Of a DNA stretch of 64,000 nucleotides, positions 44,021-52,935 are shown piece by piece; the first letter of the stretch is position 1, and every line of letters begins with the position of its first letter. Below the pieces are notes generated by a model. The model saw only the letters and a list, made by a program, of their open reading frames with translations. It did no database searches and was not told where the DNA came from. Both the position numbers and the translations under genes were made by a program. The DNA is from Flavobacteriales bacterium (lineage in GTDB: Bacteria; Bacteroidota; Bacteroidia; Flavobacteriales_F; PHOS-HE28). Where the stretch lies: positions 1 to 64,000 of the forward strand of contig JADKGB010000006.1 of NCBI GenBank assembly GCA_016717225.1. The letters run 5' to 3'.

Positions 44021-45684
44021 CAGAGATCTGTGGAAAGTGAAAACCGATCCCTGGCCTCAGCGCGCACTGCCGCGTGGCGTAAGTGAACGAAAGTGAGCAG
44101 GTCCTGAACGTTCTGTTGCCACCGGGCAAAAGTCAGTGGTCTTCGCCACCGATCGATGTGTCGGGGCATTTCAGCGGATATCGCGTCTCGCATCTCACGA
44201 GCAGCACTTCTCACCCTGATTTCCGAGAGTGGCCCATCCAACTGGGTCTCAAGAACAAGTGCGAAATCCTGCTCGATCTCTTTTGATCGCATACATACCT
44301 TGAAAAGGCGCACAATAGGGGACCGAGCATGCCGATCGATGTGCTGGAACATATCATAGTCGGCACCTACCGCCATACCCAACCCCATATCGCTATCACC
44401 CATGATGAAACGCCAGCGGCCATCAAGAGGTCCAGCGACCGTGTCCGGGGCGCCTGTATAACGCCACCATTTCACGTTCTGATCCGGCCAATCCACGTTA
44501 CCGAGAATTATCTGTGCGGCCATGTAGTGGAGAAATCCGTTCACATCCATGCGGGCATTCAGACTATCTGCGAACCAGGTTGCCTTGGCATCCCATTGTT
44601 CACACTGGTTCAGAAAGCGAGCGAAACGCTTGACCTCCTTAACGTCCCCTTCATAAAGCTCCAGGCGATCCGCCAGGATCGTTATGTCCTTGGCCTGCGT
44701 GTGATATCGCCTTGCGAGTTCCTTGTCGTCCAACCGTTCGCGCACATTGTGGAGGCCCCAATAGGCACCGTTCACATAGAGCACGCTTTGGACACATGAT
44801 GATGTCTCGAAAGGCATTCCCTCGCATAGCTTGTGTTGCAAAGCATCGCGGAAGAACGTGCGATCCTGGTCGTTCCCAGAACAGCGCAGAACCGCATGTG
44901 CGATATCCGTACCTCGTTCGGCACCGAAAAATGGAAACTCCAATGGTTTGTCGAACAACACACGCAATGCGTGCTGAGGAAACCCGCGGGTGTTATTGCC
45001 GTTGATCCGGAGCTTCACAGAAGCGCTCAACGATCCATTCTCGCCAGCAATTCCGCTGGGTAAGAAGCACTCCAACCATGCACTGCGTTCAGCCTTTTTG
45101 CCTCGGTAGAGGAAGTTGCCCGGATACTTCCACCACTTCTGATCATCTGGGTATCGACGAACGAAATCCTCATCCGAATGGAAAATGGCATTACCCACCA
45201 CGTAAAGGCCGGTATCCGCATCGAAAAAGGCGCCAGCAGGTAGAGCCAAACTGAGCACGGATAAACCGCCATGGTCTTCCCGAACAAAGGTGCGTGTTGC
45301 GACCGCTCCCACCCTTCCCATCCCATCAACCGCACAAGCCCGCACCACCACCGCACAAGGCTGAACACCCACCGGATGCCGCCATTGGACCGATGTTGGA
45401 ATGGTAACCAATTCTTGGGCGTTGCGCTCGTTCAATGGAGTGAACGCTGTCTCGAAGCGAGGCGATGTCGAATTCGGTAACGAGCCATCCAGCGTGTAGT
45501 GGATCTCTTCGGACCCGTGGGCCACAATAGAAACAAGCCCAGCACGGTCAAATTCGATACGGGGTGCCACGAGATCGCACGTCTTCTTGTTGGCGCGCAC
45601 ATGTGGCAGCGCTGCTGTTAACAAGATCGCAGCCATTGTGGATCCCAACAGCACCAGGAACGAACGAAAGTCACCGCGCTGCAT
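44020..45684 (-). CDS. CotH kinase family protein
   Basis: A 554-residue protein. A membrane anchor or signal (FRSFLVLLGSTMAAILLTA) is followed by a beta-sandwich with EEIHYTLDGSLPNSTSPRF, as in chitobiase C-terminal-like domains. The CotH kinase domain has LRINGNNTRGFPQHALRVLF, VLYVNGAYWGLHNVRERLDDKEL, NVDWPDQNVKWWR and the metal-site GDSDMGLGM. It probably phosphorylates a secreted or surface protein. It lies immediately upstream of the O-antigen ligase-like gene with overlapping stop and start codons. The ATG at 45684 is preferred to the frame open to 45756. Confidence 0.85.
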   Translation of the reverse strand: MQRGDFRSFLVLLGSTMAAILLTAALPHVRANKKTCDLVAPRIEFDRAGLVSIVAHGSEEIHYTLDGSLPNSTSPRFETAFTPLNERNAQELVTIPTSVQWRHPVGVQPCAVVVRACAVDGMGRVGAVATRTFVREDHGGLSVLSLALPAGAFFDADTGLYVVGNAIFHSDEDFVRRYPDDQKWWKYPGNFLYRGKKAERSAWLECFLPSGIAGENGSLSASVKLRINGNNTRGFPQHALRVLFDKPLEFPFFGAERGTDIAHAVLRCSGNDQDRTFFRDALQHKLCEGMPFETSSCVQSVLYVNGAYWGLHNVRERLDDKELARRYHTQAKDITILADRLELYEGDVKEVKRFARFLNQCEQWDAKATWFADSLNARMDVNGFLHYMAAQIILGNVDWPDQNVKWWRYTGAPDTVAGPLDGRWRFIMGDSDMGLGMAVGADYDMFQHIDRHARSPIVRLFKVCMRSKEIEQDFALVLETQLDGPLSEIRVRSAAREMRDAISAEMPRHIDRWRRPLTFARWQQNVQDLLTFVHLRHAAVRAEARDRFSLSTDL

Positions 45685-45694
45685 TGCGAAAAAT

Positions 45695-46096
45695 TCAGCC
45701 CTTTTCGGAGGTTGCCCAACGCAATAAGAGACCCAAAGGCAAGACCAACACGGCAACGATCACAGAAGCGCTGCTCCCACAGCCAACACCGATAGCCAGT
45801 GCCGCCAATCGTAGCGAAAAACCACGGACTGTGGCATCTCGCATCTCTCCCCGAAGCAACAACACAACCGCAACAAGGGCAATGCTCAAGGGAACCGAAG
45901 CACGCACGAAGGCCACGGCGAACGCAACCAAAGCAGCCATCATCGCCATCTCCTTCTTGGAAGGTGAAGATGCATTTGCCAGGAGGCCCACAGCGAAGGA
46001 CAGTAACGCCGCAGCCAGCAAGCTCACGAGGGTGGTACCGATATCGTATGGGGTGAAGTGGCCCATTTGGTCGGCCACCAGCGCTTTGATATCCAT
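45695..46096 (-). CDS. Small multi-pass membrane protein heading the CotH operon
   Basis: A 133-residue protein with about four hydrophobic segments (TTLVSLLAAALLSFAVGLLA, MMAALVAFAVAFVRA, LSIALVAVVLLLRG, SSASVIVAVLVLPLGLLLRW). In Bacteroidota CotH genes are often next to DUF4956-type membrane proteins, and this could be a distant one, but I cannot confirm it. It ends 10 bases before the CotH gene. Confidence 0.6.
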   Translation of the reverse strand: MDIKALVADQMGHFTPYDIGTTLVSLLAAALLSFAVGLLANASSPSKKEMAMMAALVAFAVAFVRASVPLSIALVAVVLLLRGEMRDATVRGFSLRLAALAIGVGCGSSASVIVAVLVLPLGLLLRWATSEKG

Positions 46097-46120
46097 GATA
46101 GAAGCGATTCTTGGGAGGCC

Positions 46121-46128
46121 GAATGTAG
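46121..46128 (-). promoter_or_regulatory. Probable -7 box of the CotH operon
   Basis: The minus strand reads TACATTCG, 24 bases before the ATG at 46096. It would drive the five-gene minus-strand run down to 38.8 kb. Confidence 0.42.
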
Positions 46129-46173
46129 ACTGCTGCGGACGAGGACGCTCTCTATCTTAGTCGCCATTTCCAG

Positions 46174-47061
46174 ATGTTGATGCGGTTGCCGTTAGTGCTT
46201 CTTTCGAGCTTTCTAGGTCTTTGGGACGCTTTGGGGCAAATGAACACCCTGACGGGCACAAGCCTGACGATCGATGAAGGCACCTCGTTGCGGATCGATT
46301 CTCCTTTGAATTGGTTTTTGGAAAGCGGGTCTGCAACGAGCAACAATGGGAGCATTGAACTAGGTCCTGGAACCGAACTGATCGAAGCTCCTGGAGCAGC
46401 GATCACGGGGTCGGGAACAGAACGCACGCTTCGTACTTATTCTATCCCAGTGAACGCCATGGATCCAGGTGGATTGGGCGGCTTGATCACAACTGACCAA
46501 GTACTCGGGATCCTGGAAGTGGTTCGAGGCCACATACCATTCGTTGATTACAGCGGCCAATCGTCCATAGCCCGTTGGATAGAATTCAACCCGACCAACA
46601 ACAGCGGGCTCAATGCGACATTGGCATTTCGTTACGACACACAAGAATTGAACGGGTTGATCGAATCGTCACTGATCCTGCACCAAGCACTGGGCGGTGA
46701 TGTATGGGGGTACCTGGCAAGCACGGTGAACACGGCCGACCGCACGGTTACAACTGCTGGCCTCAATAGCCTCGGGACCTACACGACCTTCGACCAGGAC
46801 CTCCCGAGCGGATTATCGGATCCAGAAACAATTCCCAAGTACTCGTTGTTCAGTAACCCGGGTGGCCAACCGTTCCTCTTCGTCCCTTCCGGTGAAATAG
46901 TTGAATTCGCGGAGATAATTACTACAGCAGGTAAGGTGGTGCAAACTTGGTCTCCGAAATGGGCAGCTGGCCTGTATGAACTTCCAGTTCGTTCCGTCAG
47001 CACGGGTCTATATATCATCCGGCTGAACGATCGTTTCATTCTCAACTTCGTTCAACCATGA
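46174..47061 (+). CDS. Secreted protein with T9SS-type C-terminal domain, first gene of a four-gene operon
   Basis: A 295-residue protein with a signal peptide (RLPLVLLSSFLGLWDALGQ). The body is beta-rich and Gly/Ser/Thr-rich with passenger-like phrases (LTIDEGTSLRID, SIELGPGTELIEAPGAA). The C-terminus has YSLFSNPGGQPFLF and GLYIIRLNDRFILNF, a compact type A T9SS sorting domain. Its stop overlaps the next start (ATGA). No known family; it is likely a surface-displayed partner of the three following paralogues. Confidence 0.68.
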   Translation: MLMRLPLVLLSSFLGLWDALGQMNTLTGTSLTIDEGTSLRIDSPLNWFLESGSATSNNGSIELGPGTELIEAPGAAITGSGTERTLRTYSIPVNAMDPGGLGGLITTDQVLGILEVVRGHIPFVDYSGQSSIARWIEFNPTNNSGLNATLAFRYDTQELNGLIESSLILHQALGGDVWGYLASTVNTADRTVTTAGLNSLGTYTTFDQDLPSGLSDPETIPKYSLFSNPGGQPFLFVPSGEIVEFAEIITTAGKVVQTWSPKWAAGLYELPVRSVSTGLYIIRLNDRFILNFVQP

Positions 47062-47837
47062 ACAGGCTGGGACTTTGCTCGTTATTCCCCTTCGCAGTCC
47101 AAATCGCGTTTGGCCAATTGGAGGTGCCTGCGAAAGTGATCTTGGATGGCGCAACGAGCGATAAACGGCAAGTGCTTGGCCTGGCGTTGCCCTCAAGCGG
47201 AACAAGCGGAGCCACCATGGCTTCGGACCGAACCGACGCAACCACGTTCTCAACCGCAACAGGCAACAACGCATTGGCGATCACCCTGGCTCCTGCACCC
47301 ACATCATTGCTGCCGGGGATGCGGTTCACCTTTCTGCCTTCAGCCCTCAGCATTGGTGAAGCAACCTTGAATGTGAACGGGCTGGGTGCGATCCCCTTGC
47401 GCAAAAACGTGAACGCCCAGTTGGATAGCGCTGACCTTCGACCTGGTCGGCCTGTCGATGTGGTGTTCGACGGGTTGGTGTTCCAAGTGACGAGCCAGTT
47501 GTATCCAAGCTGCCCCCCTGGTTACAAGGCGGTAGGAACAACGGTATGTATCGAAGCGGTCCCACGCGATTCCGCAAATTGGTACGCAGCCGTTTCCACA
47601 TGCGTGGGTGAAGGCAAACGGATGTGCGGGTTCACGGACTGGTTCCAAGCATGCTTGCAAGCGGACAACATCTTCAGCACCGTGGCCTCCTATGAATGGG
47701 TCGACCATGCTGCCAACAGTAACAATTACGCGAAGCTGGTCGGTATTGGTGAGGTGACCCAATTGCCTGATTGCCGCGATGGAAGTCGGCAAATTCCAAC
47801 GGTTCCACATCCATATCGATGTTGCTACGACCGATGA
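47058..47837 (+). CDS. Secreted tail-fibre-like/cysteine-rich lectin-like protein, paralogue 1
   Basis: A 259-residue protein with a signal peptide. Residues about 20-150 resemble a domain seen in phage tail fibres: AITLAPAPTSLLPGMRFTFL, GEATLNVNGLGAIPLRKN, VDVVFDGLVFQVTS. Residues about 152-259 are cysteine-rich: CPPGYKA, VCIE, TCVGEGKRMCGFTDWFQAC, YEWVDHAANS and the terminal RCCYDR, similar in spacing to a C-type-lectin or formylglycine-enzyme-like fold. It shares architecture with the next two genes and is coupled to both neighbours by ATGA overlaps. Function unknown; binding or adhesion is inferred. Confidence 0.72.
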   Translation: MNRLGLCSLFPFAVQIAFGQLEVPAKVILDGATSDKRQVLGLALPSSGTSGATMASDRTDATTFSTATGNNALAITLAPAPTSLLPGMRFTFLPSALSIGEATLNVNGLGAIPLRKNVNAQLDSADLRPGRPVDVVFDGLVFQVTSQLYPSCPPGYKAVGTTVCIEAVPRDSANWYAAVSTCVGEGKRMCGFTDWFQACLQADNIFSTVASYEWVDHAANSNNYAKLVGIGEVTQLPDCRDGSRQIPTVPHPYRCCYDR

Positions 47838-48613
47838 GAACCTTGTTGACCATAACCCTCTTTGGAGCGTGCCTCGCGAATTTTGCTCAAGTGAATTTGG
47901 ACCGAGCATTGGTGCTGACCAGCGTGGATAGTTCGCAGCGCTCCATTGAAGGCTTGGGTGCTGCACTGCAGGACGATGCCCTTGTTACCGTTCACGACGC
48001 ACAAACAGGAACCTATCATTGGGGACAGGCTGGGGGAACCAGCGCAGCGATCACGCTCGCCTTGCAGCCCGTATGTTCTGCATACGTGAACGGGCTTGTG
48101 CTTCGCTTCATGCCAATGGTATCAGCCAGTGGGCCAGTCACCTTGAATGTGGATGGACTCGGACCAGAACCGATCTATCGGGCGGATGGCCATTTCGCGA
48201 ACGCAGGCCAATTGCAGCCAGGATCGATCGCAGAAGTCGTTTATGCGGACAGTGCATTTTTCCTCCGCTCACCGACTTCGGAAAAATGCCCAACGGGATT
48301 CCTTCAAGCAAATTCGAGTCTCTGCTTCATGCGGAACGACACAGTGAACGTATCGCTCTTCACTGCTGCCAAATGGTGCTACGATCGGGGTGCCAGCTTG
48401 TGCACGTGGGACGAGTACATTTTCGCGTGCACCAACCTGCAAGCGCAAATGGAAGGCATGTTCGATGACTGGGAATGGACCGATGATACGAGCGACCACA
48501 CGCATACCGGTGTGCAAGTAGGCCGATGGTCCTGCCGAAGTGAACGTTCCTGGGTAGCGCGGGAAAACCCGAACAACTATGCACGCGTGCGCTGCTGTTA
48601 CCATGTAAAATGA
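47834..48613 (+). CDS. Secreted tail-fibre-like/cysteine-rich lectin-like protein, paralogue 2
   Basis: A 259-residue paralogue with signal peptide RTLLTITLFGACLANFAQ. The N-terminal domain has VLTSVDSSQRSIEGLG, AITLALQPVCSAYVNGLVLRF, VTLNVDGLGPEPIYR and AEVVYADSAFFL. The C-terminal cysteine-rich domain has CPTGFLQ, LCFMR, WCYDRGASLCTWDEYIFAC, DWEWTDDTSDHTHT and RVRCCYHVK. The start at 47834 overlaps the previous stop; the frame is open from 47771. Sequence differs greatly between paralogues outside the Cys, Trp and Gly framework, suggesting divergence of the binding face. Confidence 0.72.
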   Translation: MRTLLTITLFGACLANFAQVNLDRALVLTSVDSSQRSIEGLGAALQDDALVTVHDAQTGTYHWGQAGGTSAAITLALQPVCSAYVNGLVLRFMPMVSASGPVTLNVDGLGPEPIYRADGHFANAGQLQPGSIAEVVYADSAFFLRSPTSEKCPTGFLQANSSLCFMRNDTVNVSLFTAAKWCYDRGASLCTWDEYIFACTNLQAQMEGMFDDWEWTDDTSDHTHTGVQVGRWSCRSERSWVARENPNNYARVRCCYHVK

Positions 48614-49401
48614 AGCAGTTGTTCAAGCATAACTCTTGCGTGGCCCTTGCATTGATGTGCGGCCTGGCCAACGGTCAAGTTCGCACTGATCAACCCGTCA
48701 TACTCAACGGCATTGGGGATCAGGACCGACAAGTCCAAGGACTGCACGATGCCGCAGAACCTGGTGATGCACTGAACGCTCGAAGCCTTCAGCGTGGCAC
48801 ATACTTGTACGCTGAGGTGGATGGAAGTTCCTTATGGCAAGCGAACCTTGCACCAGCAATAACCCAAGCTCAAGCTGGCCTTTGCCTAATGCTCAAGTGC
48901 CTTCAAGCGAACTCAGGCCCCGTAACTGTCAGCGTGAATGGTTCAGCACCTATCCCGGTGGTGAAACAGGGCGGAACTGCCTTGGTAACGGGTGATGTAG
49001 CAGCAGGCGAAACCGTAAGTCTGGTCCACGATGGAGCAAGCTTTCAAATCACAAGCGCACGCCGCTTGGAACGGAAGCCCTGCCCCAATGGTACCGTTCA
49101 AGTGAATGAACTCTACTGCATCGAAGTAGTCGAACGTGACACGGTGGATTTCCCGGAAGCCGCCGTCGCCTGCGGGAATGCGGACATGCAATTGTGCTCT
49201 TGGGGCCAATGGTATTCGGCCTGTACCAGAGCAACTACGCTGGGCTTGCAAGGCATGATCGGCAGTTGGGAATGGACGAACAGCGCTGCCAACAGTGATG
49301 GCCAAGCACGGATCGTAGGATTTGCGACATGCACACAAGCCGCAGTAGCCGTTGGAATTGGACTTGTACCATACAAGTTCCGCTGCTGCTACAAGAGGTA
49401 G
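48610..49401 (+). CDS. Secreted tail-fibre-like/cysteine-rich lectin-like protein, paralogue 3
   Basis: A 263-residue paralogue with signal peptide KQLFKHNSCVALALMCGLANG. The N-terminal domain has VILNGIGDQDRQVQGLHD, GPVTVSVNGSAPIPVVKQG and VSLVHDGASFQITS. The C-terminal domain has CPNGTVQ, YCIEVVERDT, LCSWGQWYSAC, GSWEWTNSAANSDG and the terminal FRCCYKR. It is coupled to the previous gene by ATGA and ends 2 bases before the convergent glycosyltransferase gene. No T9SS domain is seen, so export beyond the periplasm would need another route or a partner such as the first gene of the operon. Confidence 0.72.
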   Translation: MKQLFKHNSCVALALMCGLANGQVRTDQPVILNGIGDQDRQVQGLHDAAEPGDALNARSLQRGTYLYAEVDGSSLWQANLAPAITQAQAGLCLMLKCLQANSGPVTVSVNGSAPIPVVKQGGTALVTGDVAAGETVSLVHDGASFQITSARRLERKPCPNGTVQVNELYCIEVVERDTVDFPEAAVACGNADMQLCSWGQWYSACTRATTLGLQGMIGSWEWTNSAANSDGQARIVGFATCTQAAVAVGIGLVPYKFRCCYKR

Positions 49402-49403
49402 AC

Positions 49404-50435
49404 CTAGCCTAAAGCGAGATCATAGATCCGCTCCAAGCGCGCGTTACGCACGCGTAGATCGAATTTTTCACGCACAATGGAGAGACTCTCGCTGCACATT
49501 CGACGATAGATCGGGTCATCGTCCATCCATGTTCGCAAATGAGCACAGATGTCGTCGGCAATGGCGTCGCTGGTGCGGTCCGTCACAGGGATCAGCCATC
49601 CGTTTCGGCCATGCTCCACGATCTCGGGTATTGAACTGACATTGGACGAGATAACGGGCAATTGCGCGCCCATGGCCTCCAAAACCGTATTGTTGAACGG
49701 GTCGCTGAAGGTGGTGCTCACAAATGCGTGCGCACGACGCATCAACTGCAAGAGACGCTCGTGAGGAACGCCCCGGTGGAGCGTGATACGCGGATCATCG
49801 GCGATCGTCCTTTCCACCCATGCGATGTCTTCAGCCTTCGGGAAGACGCCCCAATCCACCTCCAATGTACTCACGATCCAGAGTTGTGCATCTGCCCGAC
49901 CAAGGCGTTGAAAGGCCTTCAGCAACTCTGTTCCGCCTTTCCTATAAAAACCGTTTCCTGCGAACAGTATTGTGAACCGTTGCGGATCCTTTTCGCCCGG
50001 CTGGTATTGTTCGACCGCACGATAAAGTACCGTCATTTTCGCTGGGTCCACTCCCATTGCGATCAACTTATCGCGGTTCATTCGGGCGGTATACTCACTG
50101 GTGAAAAGCAGCGTCTTGCAATCATCACTGGCCAATCGTCGCTGGCCCCATTTGTAGAGCGGGTGGCTCTCGGACATCGGCTTGTACCGCGGTAAATAAC
50201 TCTCCACTTCGATCACCCACGGACGCCTGTTGGCCACCACACTGTTGTACGTGTGGTAAAGGTCTGCAGGCTTCAGCGGAAAGAACAGTTTGGTATGCGA
50301 AAGGAACTGGTTCTTCACACCCAGTACATGCCATGGCAGGTCGACCATGCGCGAATAGCGGTAGCCATCGGGCGGGTTGCTGAAGCAGTAGTGCTGCCAG
50401 TAACGGGTCTTGTTGCTGATTCCGACGATGCGCAT
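49404..50435 (-). CDS. Glycosyltransferase family 4
   Basis: A 343-residue GT-B enzyme. The C-terminal half has FTILFAGNGFYRKGGTELLKAFQRL (donor-side strand), HRGVPHERLLQLMRRAHAFVSTTFSDPFNNTVLEAMGAQLPVISSNVSSIPEIV (the E-x7-E-type region) and GRNGWLIPV. It transfers a sugar from a nucleotide donor during surface glycan assembly. The N-terminal acceptor domain is short, with ADLYHTYNSVVANRRPWVIEVESY. Confidence 0.87.
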   Translation of the reverse strand: MRIVGISNKTRYWQHYCFSNPPDGYRYSRMVDLPWHVLGVKNQFLSHTKLFFPLKPADLYHTYNSVVANRRPWVIEVESYLPRYKPMSESHPLYKWGQRRLASDDCKTLLFTSEYTARMNRDKLIAMGVDPAKMTVLYRAVEQYQPGEKDPQRFTILFAGNGFYRKGGTELLKAFQRLGRADAQLWIVSTLEVDWGVFPKAEDIAWVERTIADDPRITLHRGVPHERLLQLMRRAHAFVSTTFSDPFNNTVLEAMGAQLPVISSNVSSIPEIVEHGRNGWLIPVTDRTSDAIADDICAHLRTWMDDDPIYRRMCSESLSIVREKFDLRVRNARLERIYDLALG

Positions 50436-50473
50436 CCGAGCGGTGGTTTCAACGAACCACGTTCAACTTGGGG

Positions 50474-50481
50474 CGAATGTA
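50474..50481 (-). promoter_or_regulatory. Probable -7 box of the family 4 glycosyltransferase gene
   Basis: The minus strand reads TACATTCG, 38 bases before the ATG at 50435. Confidence 0.38.
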
Positions 50482-50498
50482 CCGGGCCCGAGCGCGCC

Positions 50499-51467
50499 TT
50501 AGCGCACCGCCGAGCACGAAGCCACGAACCATTGATGAAAAAGAGACAAGCCAGCGCGGATGGACGTGGTGGGTTTGTAGCCGAAATGGGCGCCAGCCTT
50601 GCTCACATCCGCAAACGTCTGGGGCACATCGCCAGGCTGTTCTGGCTGGCGATCGATCTTGGCGGATTTGCCAAGTTCGGCTTCTATCGAAGAGATAAGC
50701 TCACGCAGTGTTATGGTGTCCGAGTTGCCGAGGTTGTATATCTCGAAAGCATCGCCCTGGGAACGGTCCATCGCCCCGCGAACACCACTGACGATATCGG
50801 CGACATAGGTATAATCGCGGCGAGTGCCGCCATCTCCGAACTGCTGTATCGGAGTACCTCCATCGATCTTGCGGAAGAACTGGTGGATCGCCAAGTCGGG
50901 TCGTTGACGCGGGCCATAAACAGTAAAAAAACGAAGTGCCGTCACCTTCATTCCATGAAGCCGTGCATAAACCTGGGCGAACTGTTCACACGCGAGCTTG
51001 GTAGCGGCGTAAGGGCTGATCGGCTGAATACCGCGCTCCTTCTCCTTCCATGGCACGTTCGGATCCACACCATACACGCTGCTGCTGCTGGCCAGGACGA
51101 AATGCTTGACACCACCATGCCGCGCACGCTCCAGCAATTTCAAGGTACCGGTCACGTTGGTCCGATGATAGCCTATGGGATCAGCGATACTTGGGCGCAC
51201 ACCAGCCTTTGCAGCGATGTGAACGACAATTTCAACCGGATCAATGAATACGTCATCCAGCGCGGAGTCATCCAGAATACTGCCTTCAACGAACCGGAAA
51301 TGAGGGTCGGTCTTGTGATTTTCGATGTTGGCCTCTTTTACAGCGCGAGAATAGAACGGATCGAAATTGTCGATCACTGTAACACGCCATCCGCCTTCTG
51401 CAAGCAGGAGATCCACCAAGTGGGATCCGATGAATCCGGCACCGCCAGTAATGATCGCGTGACGCAT
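50499..51467 (-). CDS. NAD-dependent epimerase, UDP-glucuronate 4-epimerase-like
   Basis: A 322-residue extended SDR: AIITGGAGFIGSHLVDLLL, VIDNFDPFYSRAVKEANI, VHIAAKAGVRPSI, LASSSSVYG, the active-site ISPYAATKLACEQFAQVY and RFFTVYGPRQRPDLAIHQF. The NFDPFY segment and the AAKAGVR segment are typical of UDP-glucuronate 4-epimerases, which supply UDP-galacturonate. It is probably transcribed from the box at 51483. Confidence 0.9.
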   Translation of the reverse strand: MRHAIITGGAGFIGSHLVDLLLAEGGWRVTVIDNFDPFYSRAVKEANIENHKTDPHFRFVEGSILDDSALDDVFIDPVEIVVHIAAKAGVRPSIADPIGYHRTNVTGTLKLLERARHGGVKHFVLASSSSVYGVDPNVPWKEKERGIQPISPYAATKLACEQFAQVYARLHGMKVTALRFFTVYGPRQRPDLAIHQFFRKIDGGTPIQQFGDGGTRRDYTYVADIVSGVRGAMDRSQGDAFEIYNLGNSDTITLRELISSIEAELGKSAKIDRQPEQPGDVPQTFADVSKAGAHFGYKPTTSIRAGLSLFHQWFVASCSAVR

Positions 51468-51482
51468 CTGTGAAAAGGTTGG

Positions 51483-51490
51483 CGAAAGTA
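51483..51490 (-). promoter_or_regulatory. Probable -7 box of the UDP-glucuronate epimerase-like gene
   Basis: The minus strand reads TACTTTCG, 15 bases before the ATG at 51467. Confidence 0.45.
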
Positions 51491-51660
51491 CGTGCTCTCC
51501 TCAGACAGGTGATCAATTCACCGCCGGCCCTCTGGAACTGTTCTTCAACACGCGTCCTTCAACCCTGGAATGGCAGCTATGGATGTTCAACGGAAAGCAG
51601 GAAACGCCCTCCATGATCGAAATAGCAACCCGATGCTGCGTGCCGATACTTTCGCCCCCG

Positions 51661-52935
51661 ATGCGCCCCAACGAACCGATCCTCATCATCAGCCACACCT
51701 TTCCGCCGTACAAAGGCATCGGTGGACGTCGTTGGGCCAAGTTCTCCAAGGCATTGGCCAAGCGTGGACATCCGGTGCATGTGATCCATAGTGCAGGCGC
51801 CGAAAATTTGAAAGGTTCGTTGTGGACCGCCGATCTGGCCAACCCGGGCATCCAGGTGCATCCATTGCCGCAGCGATATCCCACCGTATTGTTCAAGCGG
51901 CCGTTAACATCGATCACCGATAAGTTGCTGTACCGCTTTTGGAAAATGGTGATACCCCTGCTTACGAGAGGCAATTGGCTGGACAAAACCGTTCTATGGC
52001 ACGATCAATTGCTGGCGAGCGCGAGTCAATTGATCAACGAACACGGCATCCGCAATGTGATCGTCACAGGCGCTCCCTTCCGTTTGTTCCATTATGGTGT
52101 CCAACTGAAACGGAAGCATGGGATCCATTTGGTGTGCGACCTGCGTGATCCATGGACCTGGCACGATGGCTACGGACACGGCTCCCTGAGCGCCGCGGAT
52201 CAGGCCTACGAAGCCGAGCTGGAGCTGGAAATGATGCGAGAGGCTGACCGGATCACAAGTCCTCATCCTAGCGTGATCGAACATCTGCGTGAACACTATC
52301 CGGGACATGCTACGAAATGCTCCGTACTGGGGCATGCGATCGACCCTGACGAATTAGGCACTCCTCAACCACCGCGCAACGATGGCCAATTCCGGATGAT
52401 CTACGCAGGTAGCCTTTACGGCGCGCAAGAGGCCGATGCGTACTTCGAAGAACTGATGAAAGCCTTCGAAACGTTGCACTCTTCCAATCCGGTTGCTTGG
52501 CAACACACGTACCTGGACCTGTACATCACAGGACACGGAATGGATCATTACCAGGATCTGTTGAGATCGAGATCACTGAACGAGCACATTCGTATACACG
52601 CACCCTTGCCAGCGGTTGAAGTATTCGCCAAGATCGCTGAGTGCGATGCGGTATTGATCTTCATACCCAGTTTCAACAAAGACCTGCTCGGCACCAAGTT
52701 CACGGAGATATTCCATCTGCGGAGGCCAGTTATCCATGTGGGAGCACAGGGTGCAGTGAGCGAAGCCATCAGTTCTCGCCGGTTAGGGGTCTCGATCCCC
52801 GTTGCCAAATTGGCTGAAGAACTACCTCGGATCATGAGCGGCGAACGCGTGATCGGGATCGATGTGAACGTCGACCTGAGCGCGCACATGCTCGATCACA
52901 TCACGGCCGATCTCGTCCGCGAATTATTGGTCTGA
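51661..52935 (+). CDS. Glycosyltransferase, GT-B fold (family 4-like)
   Basis: A 424-residue protein beginning NEPILIISHTFPPYKGIGGRRWAKFSKALAKRGH, the usual acceptor-domain start. The linker LVCDLRDPWTWHDGYG, ADRITSPHPSVIEHLREHYPG, FRMIYAGSLYG and FAKIAECDAVLIFIPSFNKDLLGTKFTEIF follow. The ATG at 51661 is preferred to the frame open from 51583. It is the only plus-strand gene in this part of the glycan locus and overlaps the convergent glycosyltransferase by 12 bases. Confidence 0.85.
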   Translation: MRPNEPILIISHTFPPYKGIGGRRWAKFSKALAKRGHPVHVIHSAGAENLKGSLWTADLANPGIQVHPLPQRYPTVLFKRPLTSITDKLLYRFWKMVIPLLTRGNWLDKTVLWHDQLLASASQLINEHGIRNVIVTGAPFRLFHYGVQLKRKHGIHLVCDLRDPWTWHDGYGHGSLSAADQAYEAELELEMMREADRITSPHPSVIEHLREHYPGHATKCSVLGHAIDPDELGTPQPPRNDGQFRMIYAGSLYGAQEADAYFEELMKAFETLHSSNPVAWQHTYLDLYITGHGMDHYQDLLRSRSLNEHIRIHAPLPAVEVFAKIAECDAVLIFIPSFNKDLLGTKFTEIFHLRRPVIHVGAQGAVSEAISSRRLGVSIPVAKLAEELPRIMSGERVIGIDVNVDLSAHMLDHITADLVRELLV

